A stretch of DNA of 64,000 nucleotides from NCBI RefSeq assembly GCF_020509005.1, contig NC_063019.1:744001-808000 (forward strand), in the 5' to 3' direction. The notes beneath the pieces were generated by a model. That model had not been told where the DNA came from and did not search any database. It saw only the letters and a program-made list of their open reading frames with translations. Source of the DNA: Fulvia fulva. Its lineage: Eukaryota > Ascomycota > Dothideomycetes > Mycosphaerellales > Mycosphaerellaceae. Below are positions 21,785-32,539 of the stretch, piece by piece. Within the stretch, counting starts at the first letter, position 1, and each line of letters opens with the position of its first letter. The position numbers and the translations under genes were made by a program.

Positions 21785-24700
21785 AAAAAATAGAGAACGA
21801 GACTAGGTTTATAAGAAAGAAAGCAGTACCTATTCTAATAAGAGAGAACTACAAAATATAGTTCAAGCTAATAAGAATACACCTAGTATTAAAGTAGGTT
21901 GACTAGGTCCTCGAAGACATTATTACGGACATTCCCGCTACAACCCTATCTATAGCAACACCCTCTATATTATCGGAGTTATCCCTTCTTTTAGATCAAG
22001 CGATAAGGAAGGTATCGTATAGACGGCATAATGTAACGGCCCTATATAAGATGTATATCTGTCTGTCGATAGATAACTAAGAGATAATATACGAGATCCG
22101 CTATACGAAGGAGTTATAGAAATGGGCTAAAGCTAAATACAAGAGAAGGCTTCTCGCTACTAGAAGAAGTTTGCTTTAGTAATATACTAATTTCGTAATA
22201 ATAGAGGACTAGTCAATAGATAACGCCTAGTAGGAGCTTAGCTCAATTATAAGGAGGGCTGTTTTAATCTCGCCTTAGTTCTAAGACATTAAGACTAAGG
22301 ACAGAAAGATCTAGCAACTCTTAGTAGCTCTACTAGACTCATTTGGCTCAATTCGCAATGCAATTGATGCCTAGGTGAATCTCTCACTACAAGACATTCT
22401 TATAATTCTTAGGGAGAAGTAAGAATCAATGATTTATTAAGGGACAGCTATGTTCGCTAAGAAGGGTTTCTAGGGCAAGCTTACGTACTATCTCTACGGT
22501 AGTGACTATTTTATAAGCAAGTGCCTACACCTTTCTATAGCTTAGTAGGCTGTTAGGAACAAGGACAAACTAGCTAGGGTTACCTACCCTGCTAAGAGAC
22601 AACCGTCACCACCTCGTAGGAGGTCATTATTACTAAACCTTCGTGATGTCCTTAAGGTAATAACGGACCTTATAAAGTAGATAAAGGAGAGCCGCAAGCC
22701 AAAGGCCTCCTCTAGTAAGCCTATAAGGGGCCAAACGACCTAGGAAGACGTATTAGACTCTGAGATACTATTAGAAGATAATGATGTTAATAAGGTTACC
22801 TATTCTACTATAGAAGCCAAAGGTAAGTACCCCTCGTCCGAGTAGTTACTTGACTCTTGTACATCATTATATATAACTGACTAAGATTCACTATTTAGGA
22901 CACTAAAGCCTCTTCAAAAGAGGAAGTAGATCAAGGTTAGGGGTGGCTATCTACAAGCTATATATATAGGAAGTGTAGTAATAGGTGGTCCTTCTAGAAA
23001 GCAAATTGTCTTAGAAAATGTCCTGTTTATTCCTGGCCTTAGAGTTAGTCTTGTTTCGTAGAATTAGTTTAGCTAACAGTTTGCTATCTAACTACCTAGT
23101 TTCATCCTAAAATCCTTGTCTAGTAAACCCGTTGTCTAGACTAAACTTCGAGGAGGAGTACCGTTTATCTACTCGATCTCGGAAATTCTTAAGCTATAGT
23201 ATACTAGTATACTCTCTTAAGAACGTGACGGTACCGCTATAGCTAACACTAAGTCCGAAGATCAGTAGGAGCTATAGTATAGAAGATGTACACACCTTAG
23301 CAAGGGACTGCTAAGAAACCTATATAGAGTCACTAATAAGAAAGATCCTATTCCTATTCCTTCTAAACACTAGAATTACAAGGTCTGCTCCCTTACAAAC
23401 ATAAGGAAGTTCAAAGGACCTGCTATAGAGAGGAAAGGGGAGAGGCTGGCCCTTATCTCTATTGACATCTATAGGCCTTTTCAGGGCGTAGTCTCTAGGC
23501 TAGGATATAAATATTAGCTTAAGATTGTAGACAACTTCTCTAGAAAGAAGTGGGTATTCCCTTTAAAGGCTAGGAGCGACGCTCCTATAGCCCTACGGGA
23601 TTAGAAGGTCTAGGTAGAACGGTAGTTAAGGTGCTTTCTGTCTACGATCCGTAGTGATAGTACAAAGGAAATTCTCGCCTTACTAAAAGAGTAGGAGAAG
23701 GAGTTTAGTACTCAGATAGACACAACTGATGCCTATAACTCTCTTCAAAATGGACCTATAGAAAGGTCAATTCAAGCCTCTAAGAACACAGTCCGGGCTA
23801 TACTTAAAGACTCTAGTATACTAGTTAAGTTCTAGCTAGAAGCTTTATAAGTATAGACTATAATCAGAAACAGACTACCTAATAGTCTAATCATTAATAG
23901 TATTGCTCTTTTACTAGAAGAAGCCTTTACTAGCTAAGTACCGTTAGTCGACCATTTCCGCGTCTAGGGATACAAAGCTATAGTCTATATAGACCTAAGA
24001 GCCTAACCTCAAGGCTTGAGGAGAGACAAGTTGATAAACCGAGGAAAAGAAGCCGTGTTTATAGGCTACTTAGAAAACACTACAAAACAATAGCTGTTCT
24101 AGGATCCCGACATAAAAGCTATAAAAGCGTATAGTCACATCGACTAGTTTAAGAATAAGAAGGGGGGAGATATAGATCTTGGTATTACCTTTACTAACTA
24201 GCCGAGTCGAGCGCTATAGCGCAATCCTATTAGGAGGAAGCCCTTTAGGGCGAAATTTTCCGATAGGGGATTATTAGAGACACTGTTACAAAGGCTAGGA
24301 GAAAATATTAAGGCGGTTTTAACACTATCGAAGGCCGATAACGGTGGATCTATACAGAACCTACCTAAGTCATTAACACTATCGCAACCGCTGTTTCTGT
24401 AACTTCCCCCTCCCCTAAAGGACATTAGGGAATACTAGAAGTTTAGAGATTAGGGTACTCTAATAAAAGAAAAAGAAGATGTCGTTCAGTTCGACCTATC
24501 TGAACACCTAGTACTACTCTAGGTTATAGGCAACAAGAGGTTAAGGGGGGACGGAGATGATAACTCTGAAGAGTATAAGGCTAAACACTATAAGGCTCTT
24601 ATCGCCTAGATGTTCTATCTAGACCCTATAATAAGCTAGGTAGAGGAGATTCTAAACGACGTAGAAGAATATACATTTGCTACTATTGGGCAGGCTATAG

Positions 24701-26850
24701 CCTATTAGTAGGAAGTGCTAATCCTAAAGTCCTATAAGGTAGCCGTAGGAGACCCTAAATAGGGATATATATAGAGAGAGGTAATCGAGAACGAACTTAT
24801 TGCCTTAGTAAGCAACAATACCTAGGAAGCAGTTATACCGTCAAAGGGTACGAATCTAATTACTTCTAGGTAGGTCTTTAATATAAAAAGAATGATTAGT
24901 AGAGCTATAAAGAAGTTTAAGGTAAGACTAGTTATAAGAGGGTTTTTATAGAAATATAGGGTTGACTTCGAAGAGACCTTTACACCTACTATTAGACATA
25001 ATACTCTTCGAGTATTTATAGTAGTAGTGTATAAGAGAGATCTCGAGATGCACCTAGTAGATGTGAATAATGCCTTTACCTAAAGTAGCCTTCTTGAAGG
25101 CATCTATATAATCCTACCCCTAGGAGTTGAAGTACCTCTAAATGTAGTGTTTAAGGTCCTACGAAGCCTTTATAGGCTTAAGTAAGTAGCTAGAGACTGG
25201 AACAAGCTCTATGTTACAAAGCTAGAGAAGATTAGATTTACCTAGTCCTAGGTAGATCTATGTCTACTTATCTATACGGATAGAGACCTTATAGTCCTTA
25301 CCTATATAGATGACATACCTATTATAGCTCCGAAGCTGTCAGATATTTAGTGGTTTAAGGCTAAGCTTAGAAAAGTGTTTAAGATTAGAGATCTTAGTGA
25401 ACCTATAAAGATCCTTAGAATAAGGATTATAAGAGACAGGTCCTAAGGCACTGTCATGGTCTCCCTACAGAGTGTACAGAAGGTGGGGACAGAAGAGCCT
25501 CAGAGTGCTTAGAAGTCGTTAAGAAGTGACAGTCCAGCTTGGTGTATAAGCGCTAAGAATCATATGCCCCGTAACATTCACTACGGGACCTAGCCCTCCA
25601 AATTCACCCCTCTACCAAACCTTGACAGATTCACTTCGGCTCGTGACTGTGTGACTCACGGCACTCCCGCGAGCACCCGCGACTGCGCTAAACCCTAGAA
25701 GAAGCACGTAGAAGACTCGGAACGTAGGGCAGGTTAGAATAAGGTTTTGAGCAAAGCTACTAAGCGCGGCTCCGCACGGGTTAGCCCTGTTGATGCGGGG
25801 ACACGCACTCGCGAGGGTCGCGTATAAATATCTGGCCTTCCCTAGGCCTCTCTTGCTTTCTTCGTCTTTTGTTTTGTGTAGCAATTATACTATACCCTTT
25901 TGTATCTACACTTCGTACCTACATTCTCGCTTTCACCCTTGCATCTCATAGGCCAGGCTCTCGCCCTGACAGGCACTTTGAAGCTTAATTAAGGACACTA
26001 TGTCTACGCTAACTTAGCTAAGATGAACATAGCTAGAGAGAAGGCTACGCTAACCTACTTACCTATAGAGAGCTACGAGTATTTAGTGCCTACGGCTCCT
26101 ATAGATAAGAGGTGTAATAAATAGGATTACTAGAGCTATAATAGTACCTAGATGTGGCTAATAACAATGACAAGGCCAGACTTAGCATTCCCCCTTAGAA
26201 GAATTAGCTTATATGTTACTAATCCCTCGTAGCAGTATATAAAGGGTTTAAAGAAGCTCTCCCGATACCTACGGTCGTACCTAGACCTAGGTCTTATATA
26301 TAGAAAGGGAGGGGACAATCTCTAGGGATACTCGGACTCTAACTACGCTATAGACAAAGTGGATAGAGTCTTAATTCTAGGATACGTGTAGTTCCTTTAT
26401 AGATCACCTATGTCCTAGATAAGTAGGAAGCAGAAGTCTATTATAACATTAATAATAGAAGCTGAGTTTATAGCTATAATCGTAGCCGTAAAGTAGTTAC
26501 AATTTCTTGCTACTGTCCTTAGGGAAATAGGGTGCCTAGAACTAGTAGGAAAGAGCTCTTTCTAGCCGAGTATAAGGGCAAGCAAGGGCACTGTTAACGA
26601 GCTAAGGCTAGTTAAGCTTATAGGTAACAACTAAGCCGCTTTAATACTTGTCTAAGATACCTATATATATAAAAGGTCAAAGTATATTAATGTTATATAT
26701 AACTATATCAGACATCTCTAGTAGTAGAAGAAGATTGTAGTGGACTACTACTATATAAAAGACATAGCTACTAATAGGTTAATAAAGCCCCTTAATAGCT
26801 AGTAGTTCCAAAACTTTATAAGGTAGCTCTAGCTTACGTAAAGGGATTGT
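21785..26850 (+). pseudogene. Copia element C gag-pol, split by a 520-bp solo LTR
   Basis: Gag starts near 21785 (IENETRFIRKKAVPILIRENYK). A CCHC knuckle lies near 22490-22530 (Y-x-x-YGSDYFISKC), the protease motif LLDSCTSLYITD near 22850, GAG-pre-integrase and integrase about 23280-24060, RT about 24740-25440 with an intact YIDDIP box near 25300-25320, and RNase H from 25972 to about 26830 ending before the purine tract. The frame is one long Ty1/Copia polyprotein interrupted by TAG/TAA codons. The solo LTR at 25452 splits it between RT and RNase H; the residues GTLKLN resume after it. Copia B is a better preserved relative. Confidence 0.85.
25452..25971 (+). repeat. 520-bp solo LTR of an unrelated family, RIP-mutated copy
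   Basis: It begins TGTCATGGTCTCC and ends CGCCCTGACA, with perfect 5-bp duplications GGCAC at 25447-25451 and 25972-25976. A TATA box (gtataaatatc) lies near 25819-25830. It is the same length as the copy at 60279-60798 but has many CpA to TpA and TpG to TpA changes relative to it. No internal region of this family is in the window. Small open frames on either strand are by-products. Confidence 0.9.
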
Positions 26851-26861
26851 AGGAGACTATG

Positions 26862-26876
26862 TGGCCTAAGTAGGAG
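26862..26876 (+). other. Polypurine tract of Copia C
   Basis: The sequence before the 3' LTR reads gcctaagtaggag; the final AGTAGGAG is the plus-strand primer site. Copia B has the equivalent GAGTGGGAG. Confidence 0.6.
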
Positions 26877-27032
26877 TGTTAAGAACATATAGGCCGTAGG
26901 ACAAGCATGTGGGTGTAGGTGTGTTATATAACTAGATCACCTAACTAGGGTTTACTAGCCTATAGGCTAGCAAACATCCGGACACCTAGTATCTACCTAT
27001 ACTAACACTAGCGATACTATATATAGATATAA
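26877..27032 (+). repeat. 3' LTR of Copia C, truncated
   Basis: It starts TGTTAAGAACATATAGG and follows the long-U3 LTR up to TATATATAGATATA, then ends abruptly; the last 78 or so bases (R/U5) are missing. The junction may be a deletion associated with arrival of the next element. Confidence 0.85.
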
Positions 27033-27285
27033 TCGATCTCTGCGCCAAAACAAGACATATTCGAAAGCTCTTATCAAGGCCATTCTAATGATATACAAAG
27101 CAGGCCACTGCCCCTAGGACTAAGGGAGTTCTACCTTATTCAATCTAGATAGCTTGAAGCTCTCTTCACCCTGTTTCTTTAGCTCTAAACGCCGCGGAGG
27201 TGCCTAGCTACATTAGGCAACTCCTAGGCAATAGTAGCCTAGGCTACGGCACTAACGGCGCCTACGGCTCTATAGGCGAAGCCCC
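27033..27285. other. Unassigned segment between Copia C and LINE A
   Basis: The first 160 bp (to about 27190) are rich in CpA and hence barely RIP-mutated, unlike both neighbours. The rest is GC-richer and may be the 5' part of LINE A not shared with LINE B, which begins at a point matching about 27286. I recognise no coding motif. Confidence 0.4.
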
Positions 27286-27289
27286 CCTA

Positions 27290-28500
27290 AGACAACTAGT
27301 AGCAACTTATAGAGGACGTAAAAAGTATAGAAACTAACGATCAGCTCCCTTACCGGTCTCTATAGGTAATGATCACTTAGCTACGCACGGCGCTTGTACT
27401 GTCGTATTACCGAGGGCAATAAGAAATAAGGACGACGTCCTAGGCGATTAGTAAGGCCACCCGGAATCAACACCCCTATAGCTAGGTATCGGTCGCGGCA
27501 TCGATACTAGGCCCCCGCCTAACGTACGATATAGTTACGATCCGTATTATAGTAAAGGAAGACTAGGCCGAAGTTACGAAGCTATCGAACAAGGAGCTCG
27601 CCTAACGAATTAACTAACTAGGGGTGGTCGTAGTGAACTAATAGTCTAACGGTACTCTATAGATCTATACTAGCTCTACTACTGCTAGGAGGCACCTAGA
27701 GGCATAGCTATAGTGGGTATCTAAGGTTGCGGCATCAGCGAAGGTCTTAACGAAACAATTCACGATCCTAGTCCACGACATGCCTAAGGAGTTTGACCTA
27801 ACTAACTAGGGTCACCTACGCGCTCTCTAAGAGGACAACCCGGTCACTCTTAACTCTCTAATCCAGAAGGCGACTTGGCTCTATAGGAAATGGCTAGAAG
27901 GCAAGAAGGCCTCGGCGCTAATAGTATAGCTATAAGACGCGAAAGCGGCGGATCTAGCGATAGAACAAGGCCTAGTCTAGCAATATAGCCTTAAGACAGT
28001 AGAAAAGCACTCCTTATCCTTTCGTGTCCTCTAATGCTTCAAATACTAACAGTATAGACACCAAACCTACACGTATATAAACAAGTAGGCCTACTCGAAC
28101 TATATAGGAGACTATATATCTAGGGACTATATATCGACTACAAGACGGTACGCGAACTATCCGGGGCACTACCTATCGTATAGTACGGAATGCCTATAGC
28201 GGAAACTAGCGAAAAACAAGGCAATCACAAACAGAACCGTCGCCCTAAGATTCTACGGCGACCGTAAGGCTAGCCTATACCGGAACTAACTAGCGGCGGT
28301 CGGGTATAAGCGCCCTAGGGCCGAGAACGATATAAAGGATACGTAACCTAGGGCGTACGGGGGGCCACGTACTCTGCTAGCTACGGCGAGGGAATCTAAC
28401 TAGGCCCGGCTCCCCTTTAGTATATAGCCGATAGGCGTAGACTAGGACGTATAGGGCAGTAGGACATAGGACGATATAGAGGAAATGATTGTCGATGCCG
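27290..28500 (+). pseudogene. LINE A ORF1 (gag-like, zinc knuckle)
   Basis: Translation around 27770-27960 reads ILVHDMPKEFDLTN and then WLYRKWLEGKKASALIV with a few TAG codons. A CCHC knuckle starts at 28035 (CFKY-x-QYRHQTYT, original Cys and Gly codons changed by TG to TA), with a second Cys/His unit about 28085-28200. This is the RNA-binding ORF1 protein of the Tad1-like group. The C-terminal tail, about 28330-28490, is basic and low in structure. Stops are mostly TAG, as expected from CAG or TGG. Confidence 0.7.
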
Positions 28501-31500
28501 ATAACTAGCCTCGACACGCTTAGCATCATCTAGTATAACGTTAACTATAGTAAGGATATAGTCCAGAACCATTTCCTATACGAGGCGGACCCGCGCGTCC
28601 ACTACGTCCTTATAATCTAGGAGCTATAGATTAACCCGCACTATAAGAGACTAACGACCTACAAGTCACTAGGCTACACGACATGCCTACGAGGCGACGG
28701 CAGACCCCGCACGTGCTTCTATATCAGCAAGGACATACTAGAATCCGACTGGGAGGTAGTGTACTACGTAGACGAAGAAGGCGGGGGCGATATTACCTCC
28801 CTCTACGTAGGTAGCACCTAGATACACAATCTATATATATAACCGCTAGCCTCGAGGTCTAGCCGCGACCTAGGGGTCTATAGACACCTAGACAGTGCGC
28901 TTAAGAGACAAGGGTGCCACATTGTAGTAGGAGACTTCAACATATACTACCCTTCCTAGGAAAGCCTTATGTAGCCGTACCCTATAGCCGACGAAGTACT
29001 CGACTTAATGGCGAGCAACGCAATTGCCCTTAATACCCCGAAGGACCTAGGCACCTAGAAGAGAGGGGGACTCTAAGGCACGATCGACCTCTCCTAGATC
29101 TCAGATAGCTACTACTATACGGTAACCTACTATAGGATCGAACATGAACTCGAGGCGTCGTCAGACTATATGCCAGTCAGGACCTCTATTACGACATAGA
29201 TACAACGCACACTAGCGAGAACCCCTAAGCTAAACTAGGGAAAGGCCCACTGGGCTAACATCTAGGCGTACCTCGATGACTCTAAGAGGCTAGTCCAGAT
29301 CGCGTAGTAGCAATATAACAGTAAAGACGAGATAGACGAAGTAGTCCAGGGGTTGACAGACGAAATAAGAAAAGCGACCTCACTTCACGTTCCGCTTGCC
29401 TAACCAACGACATAGTCCAAACTATACTAGACGCCGGAGTGCACTACGGTAGTAAGAGAAGCAAGGAGAGCCCGCCGGGTGTAGACGAGCAGCTATAGCG
29501 AGGAGGCCTAGAACGTATATAGGGAGGCATACTAACAGAAGAAAGCTATAATACGAAGGGAGAAAGCAGTCGGCTAGAGGGCCATAGTAGAAGAAATCGC
29601 CGGCAAGCTAGAGAGGATGTAGAAGCTAGCGAAATGGGCCCGACAGGACCCTACACAGGGCCCCTCCTTCTCTATCCTAGCGCTACAATCGCCTAGTGGC
29701 CCGGTCAGCGACCCCGAGGCCAAGGCGCGTCTACTAGCTAGTAAGTTCTTCCCGCCCCTAGTCGAGGCTGATCTAAGCGACATAAACAGCTCTACTTCCC
29801 TAGCCCCTAGCATCGCGGTCTAATAGGAGGTGTCCGAGGGAGAAGTTGCCGCTGTACTAAGGAAGTTGCCGGCGAAGAAAGCCCCGGGGCCGGATAGGAT
29901 CCTAAACGAGCTACTAAAGAAGTGTAGAGATCAACTAGCCCTAGTAGCTACAGCGATCTTTAACGCCTGCCTACAGACCGGGTACCACCCGATAGCTTTT
30001 AAACAATCGACGACAGTGGTCCTACGCAAGCCGCAGAAGGAAAACTATACGCAGGTGAAGTCGTACCGCCCAATTGCGCTCCTTAACACTCTTAGGAAGG
30101 CGCTTGAGAAGCTAGTTACAACGAGACTCTCCGAGGCGGTAGAGGAACACTCCCTACTCCCGGACACCTAGATAGGTGCGCGCCTATAGCGATCGACGCT
30201 ATCCGCGATGGAACTTATCACCTCTTAGGTACAGGCCATCTAGTATAAGAATAGGGACAAGGTGGCTTCCTTACTTAGCCTAGACATATCGGGAGCCTTC
30301 GACTACGTGTCATACCCGCGGCTACTCTACATCCTAAGGTCGAAGGGACTCCCTGAGTGGCTTATTAACTTCGTACGGTCCTACCTCTAAAACCGTAGTA
30401 CGTCGATCCTGGTCGGCTAGTACAGAAGCCCATTTCAAGCAGTCCACACTAGAATCCCGCAAGGCTCAACGCTAGTACCTATTCTGTTCCTCTTCTTTAT
30501 AGCGACGCTGCTCCTAGCCCTAGAATCCCAGAACACCGCTACGAGCGGCTTCGTAGACGACATAAACATCCTAGCGTGGTCTTCCTCGACTAAGGAGAAC
30601 TGTAGGCTACTAGAAGAGAAGCACAAGATCTGCGAGGACTGGGCTAGGAGGCACGGGGCTCGGTTTGCCCTAGAAAAGTACAATCTGATACACTTTACGC
30701 GCCGGCCACGGTTCCACAATATGCAAGCTTCTATCCAGATACTAGGGCACACGACTAACCCGGCAAATCAGCTTAGGATCCTCGGACTATAGGTGGACCC
30801 GGCGCTATGGTGGAGGAAGCACGTATAGGCAATATTACGGAAAGCTAAACAGAATATAGCATCATACTAGAGGCTCACTACGTCTATATAGGGGGCGGAC
30901 TTCCGGTAGTCACGACTTCTATATACGGCTATTATACGGCCAGTCCTTACCTATAGCAGCCAAGTGTAGTCCTTAGGCGAGAGGGCCTGCCTATCGAAGG
31001 GACTCGTCGCGCCGCTAGCGAAGATCCAAAACTAATGCCTAAGGAAGGTCACCGGGGCATATAAGTCGACACTAACGAGGATGCTTAAGCACGAGACCGC
31101 TATACCGCCGATCGACCTATATATCTAGGGACTACGGACCTCCTACTTAGGCAAGTCGGCACAGTACCTAGTATAGAAGGTCATCGCCAGTGCAGTCGCA
31201 AGGGCCCGCGAATTAGTACTAGCGTATAGGGGCATTCGACCCGGAAACGAGCCGAACTACCGGGCAAGGGACGAACAGCTAGTAACATAATAGGAAGGTG
31301 AGAAATCGTTTGTAGAGCAACTATAGAAAGAGAGGTGGAACAACTAGGTTGTAGGGCATAGTGGACGCCCTTAGCTAGCGGGACAACCTAAGGAATAGTC
31401 AGCTACAAAATCCGCGGTCAAGCACCCCCCGAAGCTTATCTACTACCGCCTTACGAGGGCATAGAGTAGCATAGCAACCCAACTGCGAAGCGAATACATC

Positions 31501-31810
31501 GGCCTCTAGGGGTACCTATTATGGAGGAAGGTTCTAGGATATACGAATACTAGCTGCCCCTACGGCTATCGCTCCCAGAACGTACGGCACGTACTCCTCG
31601 TCTGTCCGAGGTGGTCGCTAGGAAGGGGGGAGTGGATGGCAAAGGCGAGGAACCGGAGGATTGGGGCACTTCTTAATAACGCTAAGGACCTACGGCGCAT
31701 TACGAACTGGATACTAGAGAAGGGCTGGCTAGAACAGTACCGCCTAGTAGGAACAGTGCAGGAAGAGAGGACACGACGTAGCGCGACTAGACCGGCTAGG
31801 AGCGGGGGCT
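28490..31810 (+). pseudogene. LINE A ORF2: endonuclease, reverse transcriptase, C-terminal zinc region
   Basis: The endonuclease starts near 28528 with QYNV-like and I-x-E (TAG for Gln) motifs and has GDFNIYYPSW at 28930-28965 and TIDLSWIS at about 29080. RT starts at about 29830 (EVAAVLRKLPAKKAPGPDRI), with SYRPIALLNT, SLDISGAFDYVSYP, IPQGSTLVPILFLFF and the catalytic box FVDDINILAW at 30550-30580, all in recognisable order; 29830-30171 is open for 113 codons. A C-terminal CPYGYRSQNVRHVLLVCPRW box lies at 31555-31614. It is damaged by TAG codons but catalytic residues are kept. Confidence 0.85.
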
Positions 31811-32109
31811 AACGGGGTAGTGACATGGACTACGTACGTTCAGAGGGAAAGCTAAACTAGATAAGGAGTAGTCGGGGGCGGGAAGGGTTTTCACCTATTC
31901 GGGTTTCCCTTTGTACATAACAATAGATATATACCTGCATAGCCCGGATAGGGTCCTAGAACAGGGGAATGACAAATCTATCTATCTATTTAACTCAGGC
32001 TACGTACTATGCAAGACGCATCTAATCCCATCGTCTATTCATCCACGCACTGTTACAAAATACGAAGCACTACGATTCCTCACTTGACTCTCTCTACTTC
32101 CCAGCTACG

Positions 32110-32440
32110 ATGTATTTTCTACGACTTCTCTCGGTAATACTATTGGCTGCATCCCCAACTCTAGCAAAACGTGGATCGGGCGGTAAGTTGAGGTCGGTCG
32201 GCGACAAGTTACAAGTCCTAACCGACAGCTAGGCGAGTGTAGGACACAGTCGGATTGCTGCTACTGTGACCCTGGTAGTGGCTGTATACTCAGTTGTCAA
32301 GGTATGATTCCCTCGCCTAGTATAGCTATAATGACTTTCACTAATCCACCGTTCGTATAGCCGATAGAAGTTCTACCACAGGCTATAGATGCATTACTTC
32401 TCGACAATCAGCTTGTAACGTAGCTGGTTGTAGTTGTTAG
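32110..32440 (+). CDS. Small cysteine-rich secreted protein, three exons (candidate effector-like)
   Basis: Exons 32110-32182, 32233-32301 and 32361-32440 join into one 73-codon frame. Intron 1 (50 bp) has GTAAGT, branch CTAAC at 32218-32222 and TAG; intron 2 (59 bp) has GTATGA, branch CTAAT at 32341-32345 and TAG. These are typical sizes and signals for filamentous fungi. The ATG follows a pyrimidine-rich leader. Residues 1-19 (MYFLRLLSVILLAASPTLA) form a signal peptide, followed by a dibasic KR, a possible Kex2 site. The mature part has ten Cys spaced C-x5-CC-x-C-x5-C-x3-C-x11-C-x7-C-x4-C-x-C, implying five disulfides. No family recognised; effector, antimicrobial or other defence peptides are all possible. 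No RIP-type stop is present, and the gene lies in the only unmutated island. The frame, introns and cysteine pattern support each other; expression is unknown. Confidence 0.72.
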
Positions 32441-32539
32441 ACTAGGCGATTCGCTTCGAGACGCAAGAAGGAGCACGTGCAGATCGACTGCTCATAGATG
32501 TTAATGCAGACTTAGTGCCAATTTATTCAATTCCATTCC

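Larger units (their letters stand above)
27286..31990 (+). mobile_element. LINE A, best preserved non-LTR retrotransposon of the window
   Basis: ORF1, ORF2 and 3' UTR are collinear with LINE B (51993-56694) and differ from it mainly by retaining CpA and TpG where B has TpA. It ends with a (TATC)n tail at about 31990. No target duplication is apparent because the left junction lies in the unassigned segment. Its tail is about 120 bp upstream of the secreted-protein gene at 32110. The left end could be up to 100 bp further left. Confidence 0.8.

Noticed and set aside
25612..25884. 90-codon minus-strand frame
   Set aside because: It is inside the other copy of the 520-bp solo LTR and has no coding features.
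32110..32232. Unspliced 40-residue reading from the secreted-protein ATG ending at TAG 32230
   Set aside because: The TAG is the acceptor of a well-formed 50-bp intron; the spliced frame yields ten ordered cysteines, the unspliced one none.
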